DNA of 64,000 nucleotides from Ardenticatenaceae bacterium (lineage in GTDB: Bacteria > Chloroflexota > Anaerolineae > Promineifilales > Promineifilaceae). The stretch is from contig JACKBR010000002.1 in the NCBI GenBank assembly GCA_020634495.1, positions 1-64,000 on the forward strand, written 5' to 3'. Made by a program: the position numbers and the translations under genes. The notes under the pieces are model-generated. The model had not been told where the DNA came from and did no database searches. It worked only from the letters and a program-made list of their open reading frames with translations. Shown piece by piece: positions 1-8,206 of the stretch (positions within the stretch are counted from its first letter, which is position 1; every line of letters begins with the position of its first letter).

Positions 1-1444
1 CCTGCATCCCCTCAGGCTGGTAAACGCCATGATGCCCGCTGACCATATCTAAAAAGGCGTGGCGCAGGTTTGGCGGCCACTTAGCAGTATATTCGTTGAG
101 CAGCAAGCGACCCACGATAGTATGGCGCTGCTTTTTGGCAATGGGCCGTCCAAAAGCAAAGTTTTCGGCGGTTAATCGTTCCTGCTGTTTATCGTTAAGC
201 GTTTGGAAGGGTGGCGATAGTTTACCCATGTCGTGTAAGGCGATGAGGTAAGGTAGCCACTGGTAAAGTAAAACACCGTCACATCCCAGGGTGTGGCCTA
301 AAACCTGTCGCCAGCGAGAGGTAGCTTTAGGACTGAGAAGCTGCTGCGCAATGTGGGCCACATCGAACATGTGATAGAGAGCGGGGTGAAACAGGAGCGT
401 ATCTTTACTCGTTTTGCCCCACAGTTGCAGCAGCCGATCCGTGCGGGAAACGGCCGTGTTAGTAGCAATGTCATACATGCTGGCAAAACGCCGCGCATGG
501 CCTTTGATAGACTCACGTAAATGATCCGGCCCCATAACCTCCACATCTGCCCCCCAGCCGCGAATCCACGGTTTCATGTCCGTCGTATCCGCCACATCCA
601 CCCACCAGCGTAAATAGCCTGGCTTTTCGGGATCAGGCTCATGCTCCTGCGAAGGATGCCAGTTCGTCTCCAGCACGCGTTGCTTAACCCTGGGGGAGAA
701 GCGCAACACCACCCGCTCGGTGGTTTCGCCAATCATGATCGACCAGGCGTTTTGCAAAATGTCGAGGCCAGGGAAGTCGTTAGGGATGGTGTAGGTTTGG
801 TCGTAGTCGGCAACGGCTGTCACAATTCGTTCAATCTTATACGAGCGCAAAGCATTCACATGAGCGCTGTGCCCAATAAGATAAAGCGTATAACCAATAG
901 CTGACGGCTCAATGAGATAAGTAAAGAAAGTTGTTTCAACAATCTGGTCCTTCCCCGTGCGGTAAGAAAGCTGTACTGGATGGCGCAGCAAATACGCTTT
1001 CACCACCGTAGCAAAGATATCTTCATAGCTTGCTTCTTTTTTGCGTTTGCGCAGCTCCTGGGCTGCCTGAAGGATGTCACTCCCTACCGGCAAATCCGTC
1101 TTCAACACTTGCGACAGCCGGGACAAAGCAGAAAGTGCCATCGCATTTTGCTTGTCTGTTTGCTTCACAAATTGGCGCGCTGCCAAATAGAGCGTAAAGG
1201 CTTCATCGGCAGCCAGTTCAAAACGACGCAGCCAATTTCCAGCGTTTTCTGTAGCGTGCCAATACAAGCCGTCTTTATAAACCTTCCCTTCCGGTTCCAT
1301 CTCATTCAGATAGTTATTGATTGTGCGCCGGTGAATGTTGAGCATATCGGCAATCTCAACCTCACGAAGACCATGATGCCGCTTCACGAACATCAGCACC
1401 TGTTCTTTGCCGCGTTTCTTATCTTCCTCACTTATGCGGGGCAT
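1..1444 (-). CDS. HTH-WYL regulator fused to Cas3-type HD nuclease (partial)
   Basis: About 481 codons are visible; the gene continues past the left edge. Residues 1-60 form a DeoR/HTH-like domain with a typical recognition segment (RRTINNYL). Residues about 150-305 are a WYL domain (YTLYLIGHS, RSYKIERI) plus a WCX-like extension. From about residue 335 a Cas3'' HD domain follows, with the HD pair in LIALHDMGKL (about residue 402) and SGHHG near the edge. Cas3'' HD domains are the metal-dependent ssDNA nucleases of type I CRISPR-Cas; WYL domains are nucleic-acid or ligand-sensing regulators often linked to CRISPR loci. The ATG at 1444 has GGAG seven bases upstream and lies about 60 nt below a good sigma-70 promoter. 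No frameshift separates the domains, so this is a true fusion. Whether a helicase domain follows is not visible. Family assignment is confident; the function of the fusion is inferred. Confidence 0.85.
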   Translation of the reverse strand, partial: MPRISEEDKKRGKEQVLMFVKRHHGLREVEIADMLNIHRRTINNYLNEMEPEGKVYKDGLYWHATENAGNWLRRFELAADEAFTLYLAARQFVKQTDKQNAMALSALSRLSQVLKTDLPVGSDILQAAQELRKRKKEASYEDIFATVVKAYLLRHPVQLSYRTGKDQIVETTFFTYLIEPSAIGYTLYLIGHSAHVNALRSYKIERIVTAVADYDQTYTIPNDFPGLDILQNAWSIMIGETTERVVLRFSPRVKQRVLETNWHPSQEHEPDPEKPGYLRWWVDVADTTDMKPWIRGWGADVEVMGPDHLRESIKGHARRFASMYDIATNTAVSRTDRLLQLWGKTSKDTLLFHPALYHMFDVAHIAQQLLSPKATSRWRQVLGHTLGCDGVLLYQWLPYLIALHDMGKLSPPFQTLNDKQQERLTAENFAFGRPIAKKQRHTIVGRLLLNEYTAKWPPNLRHAFLDMVSGHHGVYQPEGMQ

Positions 1445-1511
1445 AGGGTTTCTCCAAATTTTGTGGCCTTTCTCAGGACAGTTGGCCAAGAGTCATACGC
1501 TGAACAGAAAC

Positions 1512-1540
1512 ATTATAAGGCTCATACATAGCAGTGTAAA
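1512..1540 (-). promoter_or_regulatory. sigma-70 promoter of the WYL-Cas3 gene
   Basis: On the minus strand TTTACA (1540-1535) is followed after exactly 17 nt by a perfect TATAAT (1517-1512). A start near 1505 would leave a leader of about 60 nt before the ATG at 1444. Confidence 0.7.
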
Positions 1541-1552
1541 TTCCAGTTGGAA
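1541..1552. promoter_or_regulatory. inverted repeat abutting the -35 box
   Basis: TTCCA-GT-TGGAA lies directly upstream of the -35 element of the WYL-Cas3 promoter. Its half-site recurs in the inverted repeat at 1826-1846, so both may be operators for the neighbouring HTH protein or the WYL fusion. That role is inference. Confidence 0.4.
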
Positions 1553-1580
1553 AATTAGGAAACTTTATTTTTCCATTCCA

Positions 1581-1781
1581 TTAGCCAGGGAACCACTTAC
1601 GGCCGTTGCGGTGCGCTCTTTCTTCATTATCCAACTCGCGCAAATAGTTATTGGTTGTCCGCCGATCCCAACCCAATTCTTCTGAAACCTCTCGCTCGCT
1701 CAATCCTAAGCGGCAGCGGTTCAGCAAGCGGGTAAGCCGCCCTTTGCGCTGCTCCTTTTCACCTTCGGGTAATCGTGCCAT
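1581..1781 (-). CDS. small HTH protein (66 aa)
   Basis: A 66-residue protein that is essentially one helix-turn-helix. It resembles the first 65 residues of the adjacent WYL-Cas3 fusion (shared pattern of charged N-terminus, RRTxNNYLxE and a C-terminal aromatic motif). It has a strong Shine-Dalgarno (GGAGG, seven bases before the ATG at 1781). It could be a free-standing DNA-binding partner or competitor of the fusion, or the surviving head of a decayed WYL paralogue. The good ribosome site and clean stop favour a real small gene. It is transcribed toward the cas gene, 136 nt upstream of it, and divergently from the DUF2726 gene. Confidence 0.6.
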   Translation of the reverse strand: MARLPEGEKEQRKGRLTRLLNRCRLGLSEREVSEELGWDRRTTNNYLRELDNEERAHRNGRKWFPG

Positions 1782-1825
1782 CTTGCACCTCCAAGAATTT
1801 GTTTGTCCTTGGAGGGTAAAAAGCC

Positions 1826-1846
1826 GTTGGAAAATATTGTTCCAAC
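1826..1846. promoter_or_regulatory. operator-like inverted repeat in divergent region
   Basis: GTTGGAA, 7-nt spacer, TTCCAAC: perfect 7-bp arms between the small HTH gene and the divergent DUF2726 gene. Same half-site as at 1541-1552. Likely a regulator site; inferred. Confidence 0.45.
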
Positions 1847-1904
1847 TTTTAGGCAGTTATTTTTGAGTAGCCAAAAGTCCTGTGTAATCGTTTCTGCACC
1901 AAGA

Positions 1905-1910
1905 TATACT
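1905..1910 (+). promoter_or_regulatory. -10 box implying a leaderless mRNA
   Basis: TATACT ends nine bases before the ATG at 1920, and there is no purine-rich ribosome site upstream of that ATG. A transcript starting at or near the ATG would fit both observations. The -35 region is weak. Confidence 0.35.
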
Positions 1911-1919
1911 TACGCTACC

Positions 1920-2657
1920 ATGAGCGAATCAAAAACGTTTTCCAGTTTAAGGAAAATCCTCAAGTTAATTGGCTTGTCAGAGAAGCGCATTGATGAGCTG
2001 GTCAGCCGCATTCAGGAATGGCTTCTGGATGACCAGGCTGAGAAGGCGGGGGAGGTTCAATACCCTTATCACTTGCGCGATGATTTCCTGTCGCCAGCAG
2101 AATTAAACTTTTATCGTGTGTTGCAAATGGCCGTTTCCGATTGGGCCATCATCTTCGTCAAAGTTTCGCTAGGCGATCTGTTCTACGCCCAAACCGGAGA
2201 GTTCGGACAAAACCAGGCATATCGCAACAAAATTGACCGCAAACATGTTGACTTTCTGCTGTGTAATCCCCAAACCATCCGTCCAATTTTAGGCATTGAA
2301 CTGGATGACAAAAGCCATCAGCGAGCTGACAGGCAGGCGCGAGATCGTTTTGTGGATGAAGTATTTGCCGCAGCCAAGCTGCCAATTGCCCACATCACGG
2401 TTAGACAAGGTTATCCATCAGAGAAGCTCAATCAATATCTGCGAGAAAAGGTAATCGCGCCACCACAGGCAGACAGTAAACCAGGTGAACCAGATGCACA
2501 AAAAGAATCCTCTGAGGCACCCGCCTGTCCCCAATGTGGCGCAGAAATGGTTAAGCGAACGGCCAAAACTGGTGTTAATAAAGGAAAGGTGTTCTGGGGC
2601 TGTTCTCGTTATCCTCGCTGCCGGGGAATTATGAATCTAGAGCAGCCGGATAGATGA
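1920..2657 (+). CDS. DUF2726 protein with topoisomerase-type zinc finger
   Basis: 245 aa. Residues about 45-170 match the DUF2726 fold (PADALKF-type core here as SPAELNFYRVL, then a central DFLLCNP and LGIELDDKSH), a nuclease-like domain of the PD-(D/E)XK type in which the E-L-D-D cluster is a plausible metal site. The C-terminal 45 residues form a four-cysteine zinc ribbon (CPQCG ... CSRYPRC) as in topoisomerase I tails. An in-frame upstream ATG exists at 1803, but the ATG at 1920 begins the conserved part and fits a leaderless promoter. The stop overlaps the convergent RdRp-like gene by 29 bp. Probably DNA repair or processing; the exact role is unknown. Confidence 0.8.
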   Translation: MSESKTFSSLRKILKLIGLSEKRIDELVSRIQEWLLDDQAEKAGEVQYPYHLRDDFLSPAELNFYRVLQMAVSDWAIIFVKVSLGDLFYAQTGEFGQNQAYRNKIDRKHVDFLLCNPQTIRPILGIELDDKSHQRADRQARDRFVDEVFAAAKLPIAHITVRQGYPSEKLNQYLREKVIAPPQADSKPGEPDAQKESSEAPACPQCGAEMVKRTAKTGVNKGKVFWGCSRYPRCRGIMNLEQPDR

Positions 2658-4986
2658 CCAACCCTTCTTTGGTCTGGATAATATTGTCTAGAATCCCAGT
2701 TTCACGCAAAGCCTCTATTGTTTTATGAGCGATCGAAGAGTGGCCAATGCCTGGTTGAAACTGGTCTGCGTCTTCCTTGCTTCCAGCCAGCCAAACGGCC
2801 GTATCCGCCCCACCATCCTCCTTCCCATACACACTGGCCAACGCGCCTAACAAAATAGAGCCACGCCGCTCAGGGGGAAAGTGCGCTAGATAATCCTTCG
2901 CTGCGGCTTTGGCTCGTTCTAACACGCTAGTATGGTGGCCCTTGCCCATTCGTAAAGCGGCCGCGTACGCTTTATTCAAGCCCGCGCCCAACTTCACGGC
3001 CTCCGGATCGCCCTCAACCGCATCCAGCACGGCCTGCGGCGGCCGCGCCTGGTTAACGAGTTCATCGCGCTTTTCCTGCATCGCCTGGATGTGGCCCTTC
3101 ACTCCGGCTTCCAGTCTATCCAGCCAATGCCCTTCACCAGCCAGATTGCTTGTGCGGGGCGGGGGAGGGCGGTTTTCCTTGTCGGACCAATCCACGCTTA
3201 GCCGCTGGTGCAGCAGCGCCGGAATGGGGACTTTGCTTTCCAGAATCTCGCGCGAGTTCGCATAGTTCCACGACACAACCTGGCTCAGGTCAGCGCCCGT
3301 TTTCACGGCGCTGTCAATAATATCCTCTAGCGGGGCAGGGGGATTGGCCGGTAAACGGCCGTACAGTGCCTTGTTGAGCATCAGCGAATTGCAATACATA
3401 CCCAGGGCGCCCTGATTGGCAATTGCCTGGGCAACGGCCGTTTCCATCACATCTACACTGTAGGCCGCACCTGCCCCCAAATTTCCGGCAGAATCCGGGT
3501 CTACCAAACCCAAATACGCTGTTTCCACAAAATCCACGCGCGGCGGTAGCTTGCGGCTATCGGCCGGGGGGTATGAACTGATACCCCCTTCAGTTTTCGT
3601 CCAAGACAAGGTCTGTGAGTCCTCGGTCGGCCACAAGATCACATACTCGCCTACCTGGTTGGGGCTGCGCCAGGCCAGCACCTTGCGCTGACCATCATGG
3701 TCGGTGAACGGGTGCAGCCAGAGGGCATCGTCGTTGTCAGCCCCGCCCAAAATTCCGGCAATGCCCTCGCTTGGCGACCCCGGTCGCTTGGGCGAGTCCG
3801 GCAGCGCCAGCCAGTCGTCGTCATTGACCCAGGCGGTGCCGCGCCTGTCGTCAATGTGAATGTGGCCTCTGGGCACGTCCAGCCCTTTGATCCCCGCCCG
3901 CTGGCCCACGACCGCCGGCATGACGTAGTGGCGACCGCCGGGAATGGGCAACCGCATTTTCTCCAATGTGGAATGATTCAGCCGCTTCAGGTGCTGGTTC
4001 ATCAGGCTCTTGACGTGGCTGCGAAACCACATCGGATGGCCGCCGCTGGCGAAATATTCACGCAGCGGCCACGCCTGTACTTCTTCGAGGGTGGCGTGGC
4101 GATCAATCCTACCCATCGCTTCGGCCACCTGGCCCGTCTCCACCGCCTGCACGAACAGGTTCCCCTCGTCCTTTAACCAGTCCAGCAGTTGGTCTTCCTG
4201 GAAAAAGGGATGCAGGTTGATCAAACTCTGGATGTCCAGACGCATGTCGTTGTGGCCATGCACGAAGCTCAGCCCAACAAAGGTACGGCCGTTTTCCAGC
4301 CGCACTTCTTTCTTTGTGTCCTGTGGCAAAAGGAAGTCTACGGAACGGCCGTTCTCGTCTCGCAAATCGTCGGCCACCATCGCATGCCCCTTGTCCTGCC
4401 CTTTGGGCGTCATCACGGTGAACTCCACCCGCTGTGCATGGCGCAGCTCCGTTTCCAGCCGCTCCCGCTTAGCAGGCGACAACTCCTCAGATAACAACAT
4501 CTTCCGCAGCATTCGCCGGGAAATCAGGCCCGCGCCGTCCCAAACTTTGGCTTCCGCCGGAGATTGCGCCATGTAGGCCACGCGCACGTCCTCGGGGGCA
4601 AAGAAGCCGCTGATAATATGGGGGCGCATAAGGCGCGAGATGCGCTTGGACAACACAAAGCCGCCTTTGTGCATATCCAGCCGCAACCCGGTTGCCTCCA
4701 GAAATTGCTCTGTCGTCATCCCATCCACATACAGATCGCTGACCTGACTGCCGTTGACCCAACGCAGGGTCGGGGCATCCAGGCCAAATGTATGGGCGGC
4801 ATGGGGTGCGGCCGTTTCGTCTACCGGCCGGGTGAGAATGTGCCAGGCACGCTGGGTCTGCTCCAGGAAGGGGAACGTCGCGCCGCCGCGATCATCATTG
4901 AAACTGGTGATGGTGTAAGGTAGGTCGGCCAGGATAGCTTCTGGTAAAACGGCTGTCCCACCACTGGCTGCACCGCGTCCGCCCAC
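2629..4986 (-). CDS. RNA-dependent RNA polymerase-like (double-psi barrel) protein, paralogue 1
   Basis: 785 aa, homologous along most of its length to the protein at 12450-15017. Landmarks resemble cellular RdRps (QDE-1 family): WDGAGLIS at 149-156 (RdRp: DGxGxIS), QDKGH at 197-201 (KG motif before the catalytic barrel), GGRHYVMPAVVGQR at 350-363, then LGGADNDDALW at 413-423 where cellular RdRps have GDxDGD, and downstream NQGALG (524-529) with VKTG (561-564), matching the conserved LGxxxN and KTG motifs. The first catalytic Asp of DxDGD is replaced by Gly, with an extra Asp after the motif. The GTG start at 4986 shares its G with the stop of DUF4417, behind a G-rich ribosome site, which indicates translational coupling. 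Assignment rests on motifs only; activity is uncertain. Confidence 0.6.
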   Translation of the reverse strand: MGGRGAASGGTAVLPEAILADLPYTITSFNDDRGGATFPFLEQTQRAWHILTRPVDETAAPHAAHTFGLDAPTLRWVNGSQVSDLYVDGMTTEQFLEATGLRLDMHKGGFVLSKRISRLMRPHIISGFFAPEDVRVAYMAQSPAEAKVWDGAGLISRRMLRKMLLSEELSPAKRERLETELRHAQRVEFTVMTPKGQDKGHAMVADDLRDENGRSVDFLLPQDTKKEVRLENGRTFVGLSFVHGHNDMRLDIQSLINLHPFFQEDQLLDWLKDEGNLFVQAVETGQVAEAMGRIDRHATLEEVQAWPLREYFASGGHPMWFRSHVKSLMNQHLKRLNHSTLEKMRLPIPGGRHYVMPAVVGQRAGIKGLDVPRGHIHIDDRRGTAWVNDDDWLALPDSPKRPGSPSEGIAGILGGADNDDALWLHPFTDHDGQRKVLAWRSPNQVGEYVILWPTEDSQTLSWTKTEGGISSYPPADSRKLPPRVDFVETAYLGLVDPDSAGNLGAGAAYSVDVMETAVAQAIANQGALGMYCNSLMLNKALYGRLPANPPAPLEDIIDSAVKTGADLSQVVSWNYANSREILESKVPIPALLHQRLSVDWSDKENRPPPPRTSNLAGEGHWLDRLEAGVKGHIQAMQEKRDELVNQARPPQAVLDAVEGDPEAVKLGAGLNKAYAAALRMGKGHHTSVLERAKAAAKDYLAHFPPERRGSILLGALASVYGKEDGGADTAVWLAGSKEDADQFQPGIGHSSIAHKTIEALRETGILDNIIQTKEGLVIYPAALDS

Positions 4987-5714
4987 TACCCACCCCCTTC
5001 GCGCCGCCGATCCCGTCGCGCCGCCCGGATATTGGTCCAGCGTGTCGGATAGGTGATGACCGCCACCAGTTCATGACAAACAGCGGGCAAACGGCCGTAA
5101 CTCAGCACCACCTGCGGCTCCAGCCGCCGCACCATCTCCATAAACCCATCCACAAACAGCTGGTACGCCAGCGGTCCGTCCCAGGCTTGTCTTGAGCTTG
5201 TCGAAAGATTGACGCCCACCGCCGACACGGCCACCACGCTGCGCCGGGGTACGCCCAGAAAGCAGAAGTCGTAGGAAACGGCCGTACTCCAGCTCACGGT
5301 AGGAATGACGGTAAAACCTTTCTCCTGCCAGAAACGGCCGCACCAGCGGTTGCGGTAGACGTTCCACAGCTGCAGCGTCAGCGGCCAATCCCGGTAAAGG
5401 GAAAAGTCTGGCGTTAGCAGCATCTGGTATGGAGCCAGGGCTGCTAACGCCTTGTTCGGCCGATTCCACACCGTCTCGAACCGGTAATCGTCGAGGAAAA
5501 AATGCACACAGCCATCATCAGGCACGCCTTGCGTGCCCGGTTCATTGACCCGAATACGCTGCCGGTAAGGCACTAGCCAGCCGGGTATCCGACTGACTGG
5601 TGTGTGCTCCAGGACCGGAATGCCCCAGGCGTTGTCCGCAGGGAAAAGCTGGGTGGCATGTAAGGTATCAAAATTGCCCGGCTGGCTTTGCCAGCGATGG
5701 CTGGTGCGCGTCAT
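4986..5714 (-). CDS. DUF4417 family protein
   Basis: 242 aa. Recognised by the conserved block LTPDFSLYRDWPLTLQLWNV, the following RWCGRFWQEKG, and the FCFLGVP segment. DUF4417 proteins are of unknown biochemical function and occur in phages and mobile elements. The start at 5714 has GGAG eight bases upstream, 11 nt after the stop of the coupling protein, so it is in the same operon. The gene ends by a 1-nt overlap with the GTG of the RdRp-like gene. Confidence 0.8.
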   Translation of the reverse strand: MTRTSHRWQSQPGNFDTLHATQLFPADNAWGIPVLEHTPVSRIPGWLVPYRQRIRVNEPGTQGVPDDGCVHFFLDDYRFETVWNRPNKALAALAPYQMLLTPDFSLYRDWPLTLQLWNVYRNRWCGRFWQEKGFTVIPTVSWSTAVSYDFCFLGVPRRSVVAVSAVGVNLSTSSRQAWDGPLAYQLFVDGFMEMVRRLEPQVVLSYGRLPAVCHELVAVITYPTRWTNIRAARRDRRREGGG

Positions 5715-5725
5715 CGGTTGGGCTC

Positions 5726-7594
5726 CTAGAAGTGATCGGCGCCAGCCAGCGAATCGGTGTCTTCCTGCGGCGGCTTTTCGGCGGCGGCGGAACGGATGTA
5801 TTTTTCCCAGTCGATATATTCGCGCTCTCCCGATTGGAACTGGGGCACCACCGGGGGTGGAGCCAGATGCGGAAACTGGGGAATCGGGTTCAGTCGCTCG
5901 CCGAAGAAGCGGTACTGCCGCTCTTTCTGGGTAAGCACCATGACCTGCTCTTTCGGCAGGCTCATGATTTCTCCCGGCTCCAGTACCGAGCGCAGTTCCC
6001 ACCCCTGGCCCTGGCGCATATCCACATAATTTTGCTGGCTATTGTTCTGCTGACCATTCTGGTAGTACCGGCGGGAGGTGCCCTGGGTATGGGTCGGTTT
6101 ATAGCCGGTGCCGTACAGTTCGGACATCACTTTGGCCGTCTCGATATCCGCGGGCGGATACCAAATCTGATGCACACAGTTGGCTAGGACAGATTGGGTT
6201 CCTTCCTGGCCATACAGCTCCCGCAGCTGGGAGATTGCCTGGACGTAAAGCAACAGCGAAACGCCGGAGCCGCCTACAGTTGCCAGATAATCAGTAACGT
6301 TTTGTAAGCCAACGGCGGGCAGCTCATCAATGGCAAACAAGGCACGCTCTTTTTGAGGTTGGCGCAGCTGATACCGCATGAAGGCCGCAATGATGGCGGC
6401 CACCACACCGCCTACACCGCGTAGATCGTTCAGGCTGTAGGTGATGTAAATGGTTGCGCCCTGAGCGGCCCAGTCGCGGGGAATGACCGTTGGCCCGTTG
6501 CGGCGCGGGGCAATGGTATCAATGTGCTTTTGGTATCCATTGAGCATCGTGGTGAAGGTACCGTAAGCGGAAGTGGCAAAACGGTTGTCGTAATATTTAG
6601 CCGGTGGCAATCCGTCAGTGAAGATACGCACGTACTTTTTGGCGGCAGGGACGGTTTCCAGGGCGGTCAGGACTAACACGGGATCACAATCGGCCATGTC
6701 CAGCAGAACGCGCACCGCATTGAAACCAAACGCCTTGGCAAATTCGGCGGCGGCTGAAAACAGGGACCGCGACTTATCGGCAAAGATACGTTCCCGACTT
6801 TGCCAGGGGCGCAGCAGATGGTGGTGCAGCTCAAAAAGACTGTCCCGGTCCAGCAACTTATCATAGTAATAGGAGAGATGCACCTGGCTGCCGGGCAGGG
6901 AGTAGATGGGGCTGCCAAACCGCTTTTGCCGCTCTCCGGCTGTGCGCTGGAACTGTTCACCTTTGGGATCGACGATGATGGCCGCACCGGGCCAGGTCAA
7001 CAAGGTTTGGGTTAAATGCAAACCTTTTCCGGAGCGAGTTGGCCCAACCGTCAGCACATGTCCTTCGCCCGTTTCATAATCCAAACCGACCGTCGCCGCT
7101 TCTTGTTTGGCAACGGGTAACTGAGCCACAGCCACACCTGCCTCTATTTGTAAACTCTTCTCAATCTCCGCCTGGGGCAGCCGCCCCTGAGCTTTTTCGG
7201 CCGCAGCTTGCTTGCGCTGCTGCAGCAGCTCCTGATTCGGTTCACCCGTCACGATTTTGCCCACCAGCCAGATCGCGCCAATGTTGACGCCAGCCAGAAG
7301 CAGCCAAAACAGGTTGGGTTCCTGGCTGGTTTCCAGAATCAGGCCGGTCCATTTGAGGAAGGCCCACAGCAGGCCAAAGGGGCCCATCAGCAAAGCGGAC
7401 AAAATCCGGGCGCCGCTGCCGAGGCGCATGATGCCAGCGACCTCGGTATAGGCCATGAGGGTGCCACCGAGCCAGATGCTGACGAGTATTGCCAGAAAGA
7501 TGCGCCATTTACGCCGGGTGGCCAGCGCACTCTCATGCCACAGCTGTTTAAAATAATCATAGTTTGTTTGGGGTGTTTGGTTTGCGGTATTCAT
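5726..7594 (-). CDS. type IV coupling protein (VirD4/TraG/TcpA family)
   Basis: 622 aa hexameric DNA-pump ATPase that brings relaxase-DNA to a conjugation channel. Two to three N-terminal membrane helices (about 25-125), Walker A GPTRSGKG (about 181), VDPKGE shortly after, and Walker B ALFAIDELPAVG (about 420), followed by the usual sensor region with YVQAISQL. Two adjacent ATGs exist; the one at 7594 is preferred because AAGGAG lies six bases upstream, whereas the ATG at 7600 touches the ribosome site. It follows the relaxase gene by 72 nt and precedes DUF4417 by 11 nt. No other secretion-channel (VirB) genes are in the window, so it may be a mobilisable element or the channel may lie outside. 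Confidence 0.92.
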   Translation of the reverse strand: MNTANQTPQTNYDYFKQLWHESALATRRKWRIFLAILVSIWLGGTLMAYTEVAGIMRLGSGARILSALLMGPFGLLWAFLKWTGLILETSQEPNLFWLLLAGVNIGAIWLVGKIVTGEPNQELLQQRKQAAAEKAQGRLPQAEIEKSLQIEAGVAVAQLPVAKQEAATVGLDYETGEGHVLTVGPTRSGKGLHLTQTLLTWPGAAIIVDPKGEQFQRTAGERQKRFGSPIYSLPGSQVHLSYYYDKLLDRDSLFELHHHLLRPWQSRERIFADKSRSLFSAAAEFAKAFGFNAVRVLLDMADCDPVLVLTALETVPAAKKYVRIFTDGLPPAKYYDNRFATSAYGTFTTMLNGYQKHIDTIAPRRNGPTVIPRDWAAQGATIYITYSLNDLRGVGGVVAAIIAAFMRYQLRQPQKERALFAIDELPAVGLQNVTDYLATVGGSGVSLLLYVQAISQLRELYGQEGTQSVLANCVHQIWYPPADIETAKVMSELYGTGYKPTHTQGTSRRYYQNGQQNNSQQNYVDMRQGQGWELRSVLEPGEIMSLPKEQVMVLTQKERQYRFFGERLNPIPQFPHLAPPPVVPQFQSGEREYIDWEKYIRSAAAEKPPQEDTDSLAGADHF

Positions 7595-7666
7595 TTTCAT
7601 CTCCTTGAATCTCGTATGTGTTTCGGTAAAAGGTTGCTGCCAAGCCAACTCAAGTGGCTTATTGGG

Positions 7667-8206
7667 TTAACCCAACTCCGCTCCGTACCTGATTGAGACA
7701 GCTTCCAACTGGTCTGCAGCGCCTGCGATGGCTAGCTCCGATTCAGCCAGTCGTTTATCTTCTAGCGCCAGCAGCGCTTCCTGTACCTGGGCCTGCCACT
7801 GATCAAACTCCTCACGAGGCAGACGACGATCTCGAAAGAACAAGACATGAGCGTGGCTGTACGCTGTGTCATTGTGTACCATCAATCGCCATCCTTCCGT
7901 TTGCCCGGCTGTTTCCAGAGCGTGAACGTAATCTTGCCCGGTCAGGCGGGCCTGCGGTACCGATAACAGTGCCTGAAAGGTATGTTCATGCCGCCGCGCC
8001 AGGTTCTCTGCCCAGTTAAGGACAGCCTCATGCGTGTAGCGTTCTCCGGTTGGCCCTAACCAGTCACCTCGCTGCTGGTTGGCTTTCCGGCCAAAGGCGA
8101 AATAGATGGCTACTTTGCGTGCCGGGGTGGCGGTGCGCTTACCGGTAGGGGTTCGGTTGCGCCTGTACTCCAGACGCACGACGGGTAAATTTCTGGCTCT
8201 AGACAT
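7667..8206 (-). CDS. compact relaxase-like mobilisation protein
   Basis: 179 aa. The segment HNDTAYSHAHVLFF (about 107-120) matches motif III of MOB relaxases (H-x-D-x4-H-x-H-V), the metal-binding triad that supports nicking at oriT. A catalytic Tyr in the N-terminal third cannot be assigned with certainty (YRR at 14 and YFAF at 34 are candidates). It is much shorter than typical relaxases (more than 300 aa), as expected for a bare catalytic domain. Its start at 8206 overlaps the upstream gene by 8 bp and the coupling-protein gene follows. Alternative: a single-strand-binding homologue of a HUH enzyme. Confidence 0.6.
   Translation of the reverse strand: MSRARNLPVVRLEYRRNRTPTGKRTATPARKVAIYFAFGRKANQQRGDWLGPTGERYTHEAVLNWAENLARRHEHTFQALLSVPQARLTGQDYVHALETAGQTEGWRLMVHNDTAYSHAHVLFFRDRRLPREEFDQWQAQVQEALLALEDKRLAESELAIAGAADQLEAVSIRYGAELG

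Noticed and set aside
980..1531. 183-codon plus-strand frame
   Set aside because: Antisense to the WYL-Cas3 gene, whose protein motifs are unmistakable; no ribosome site or family features.
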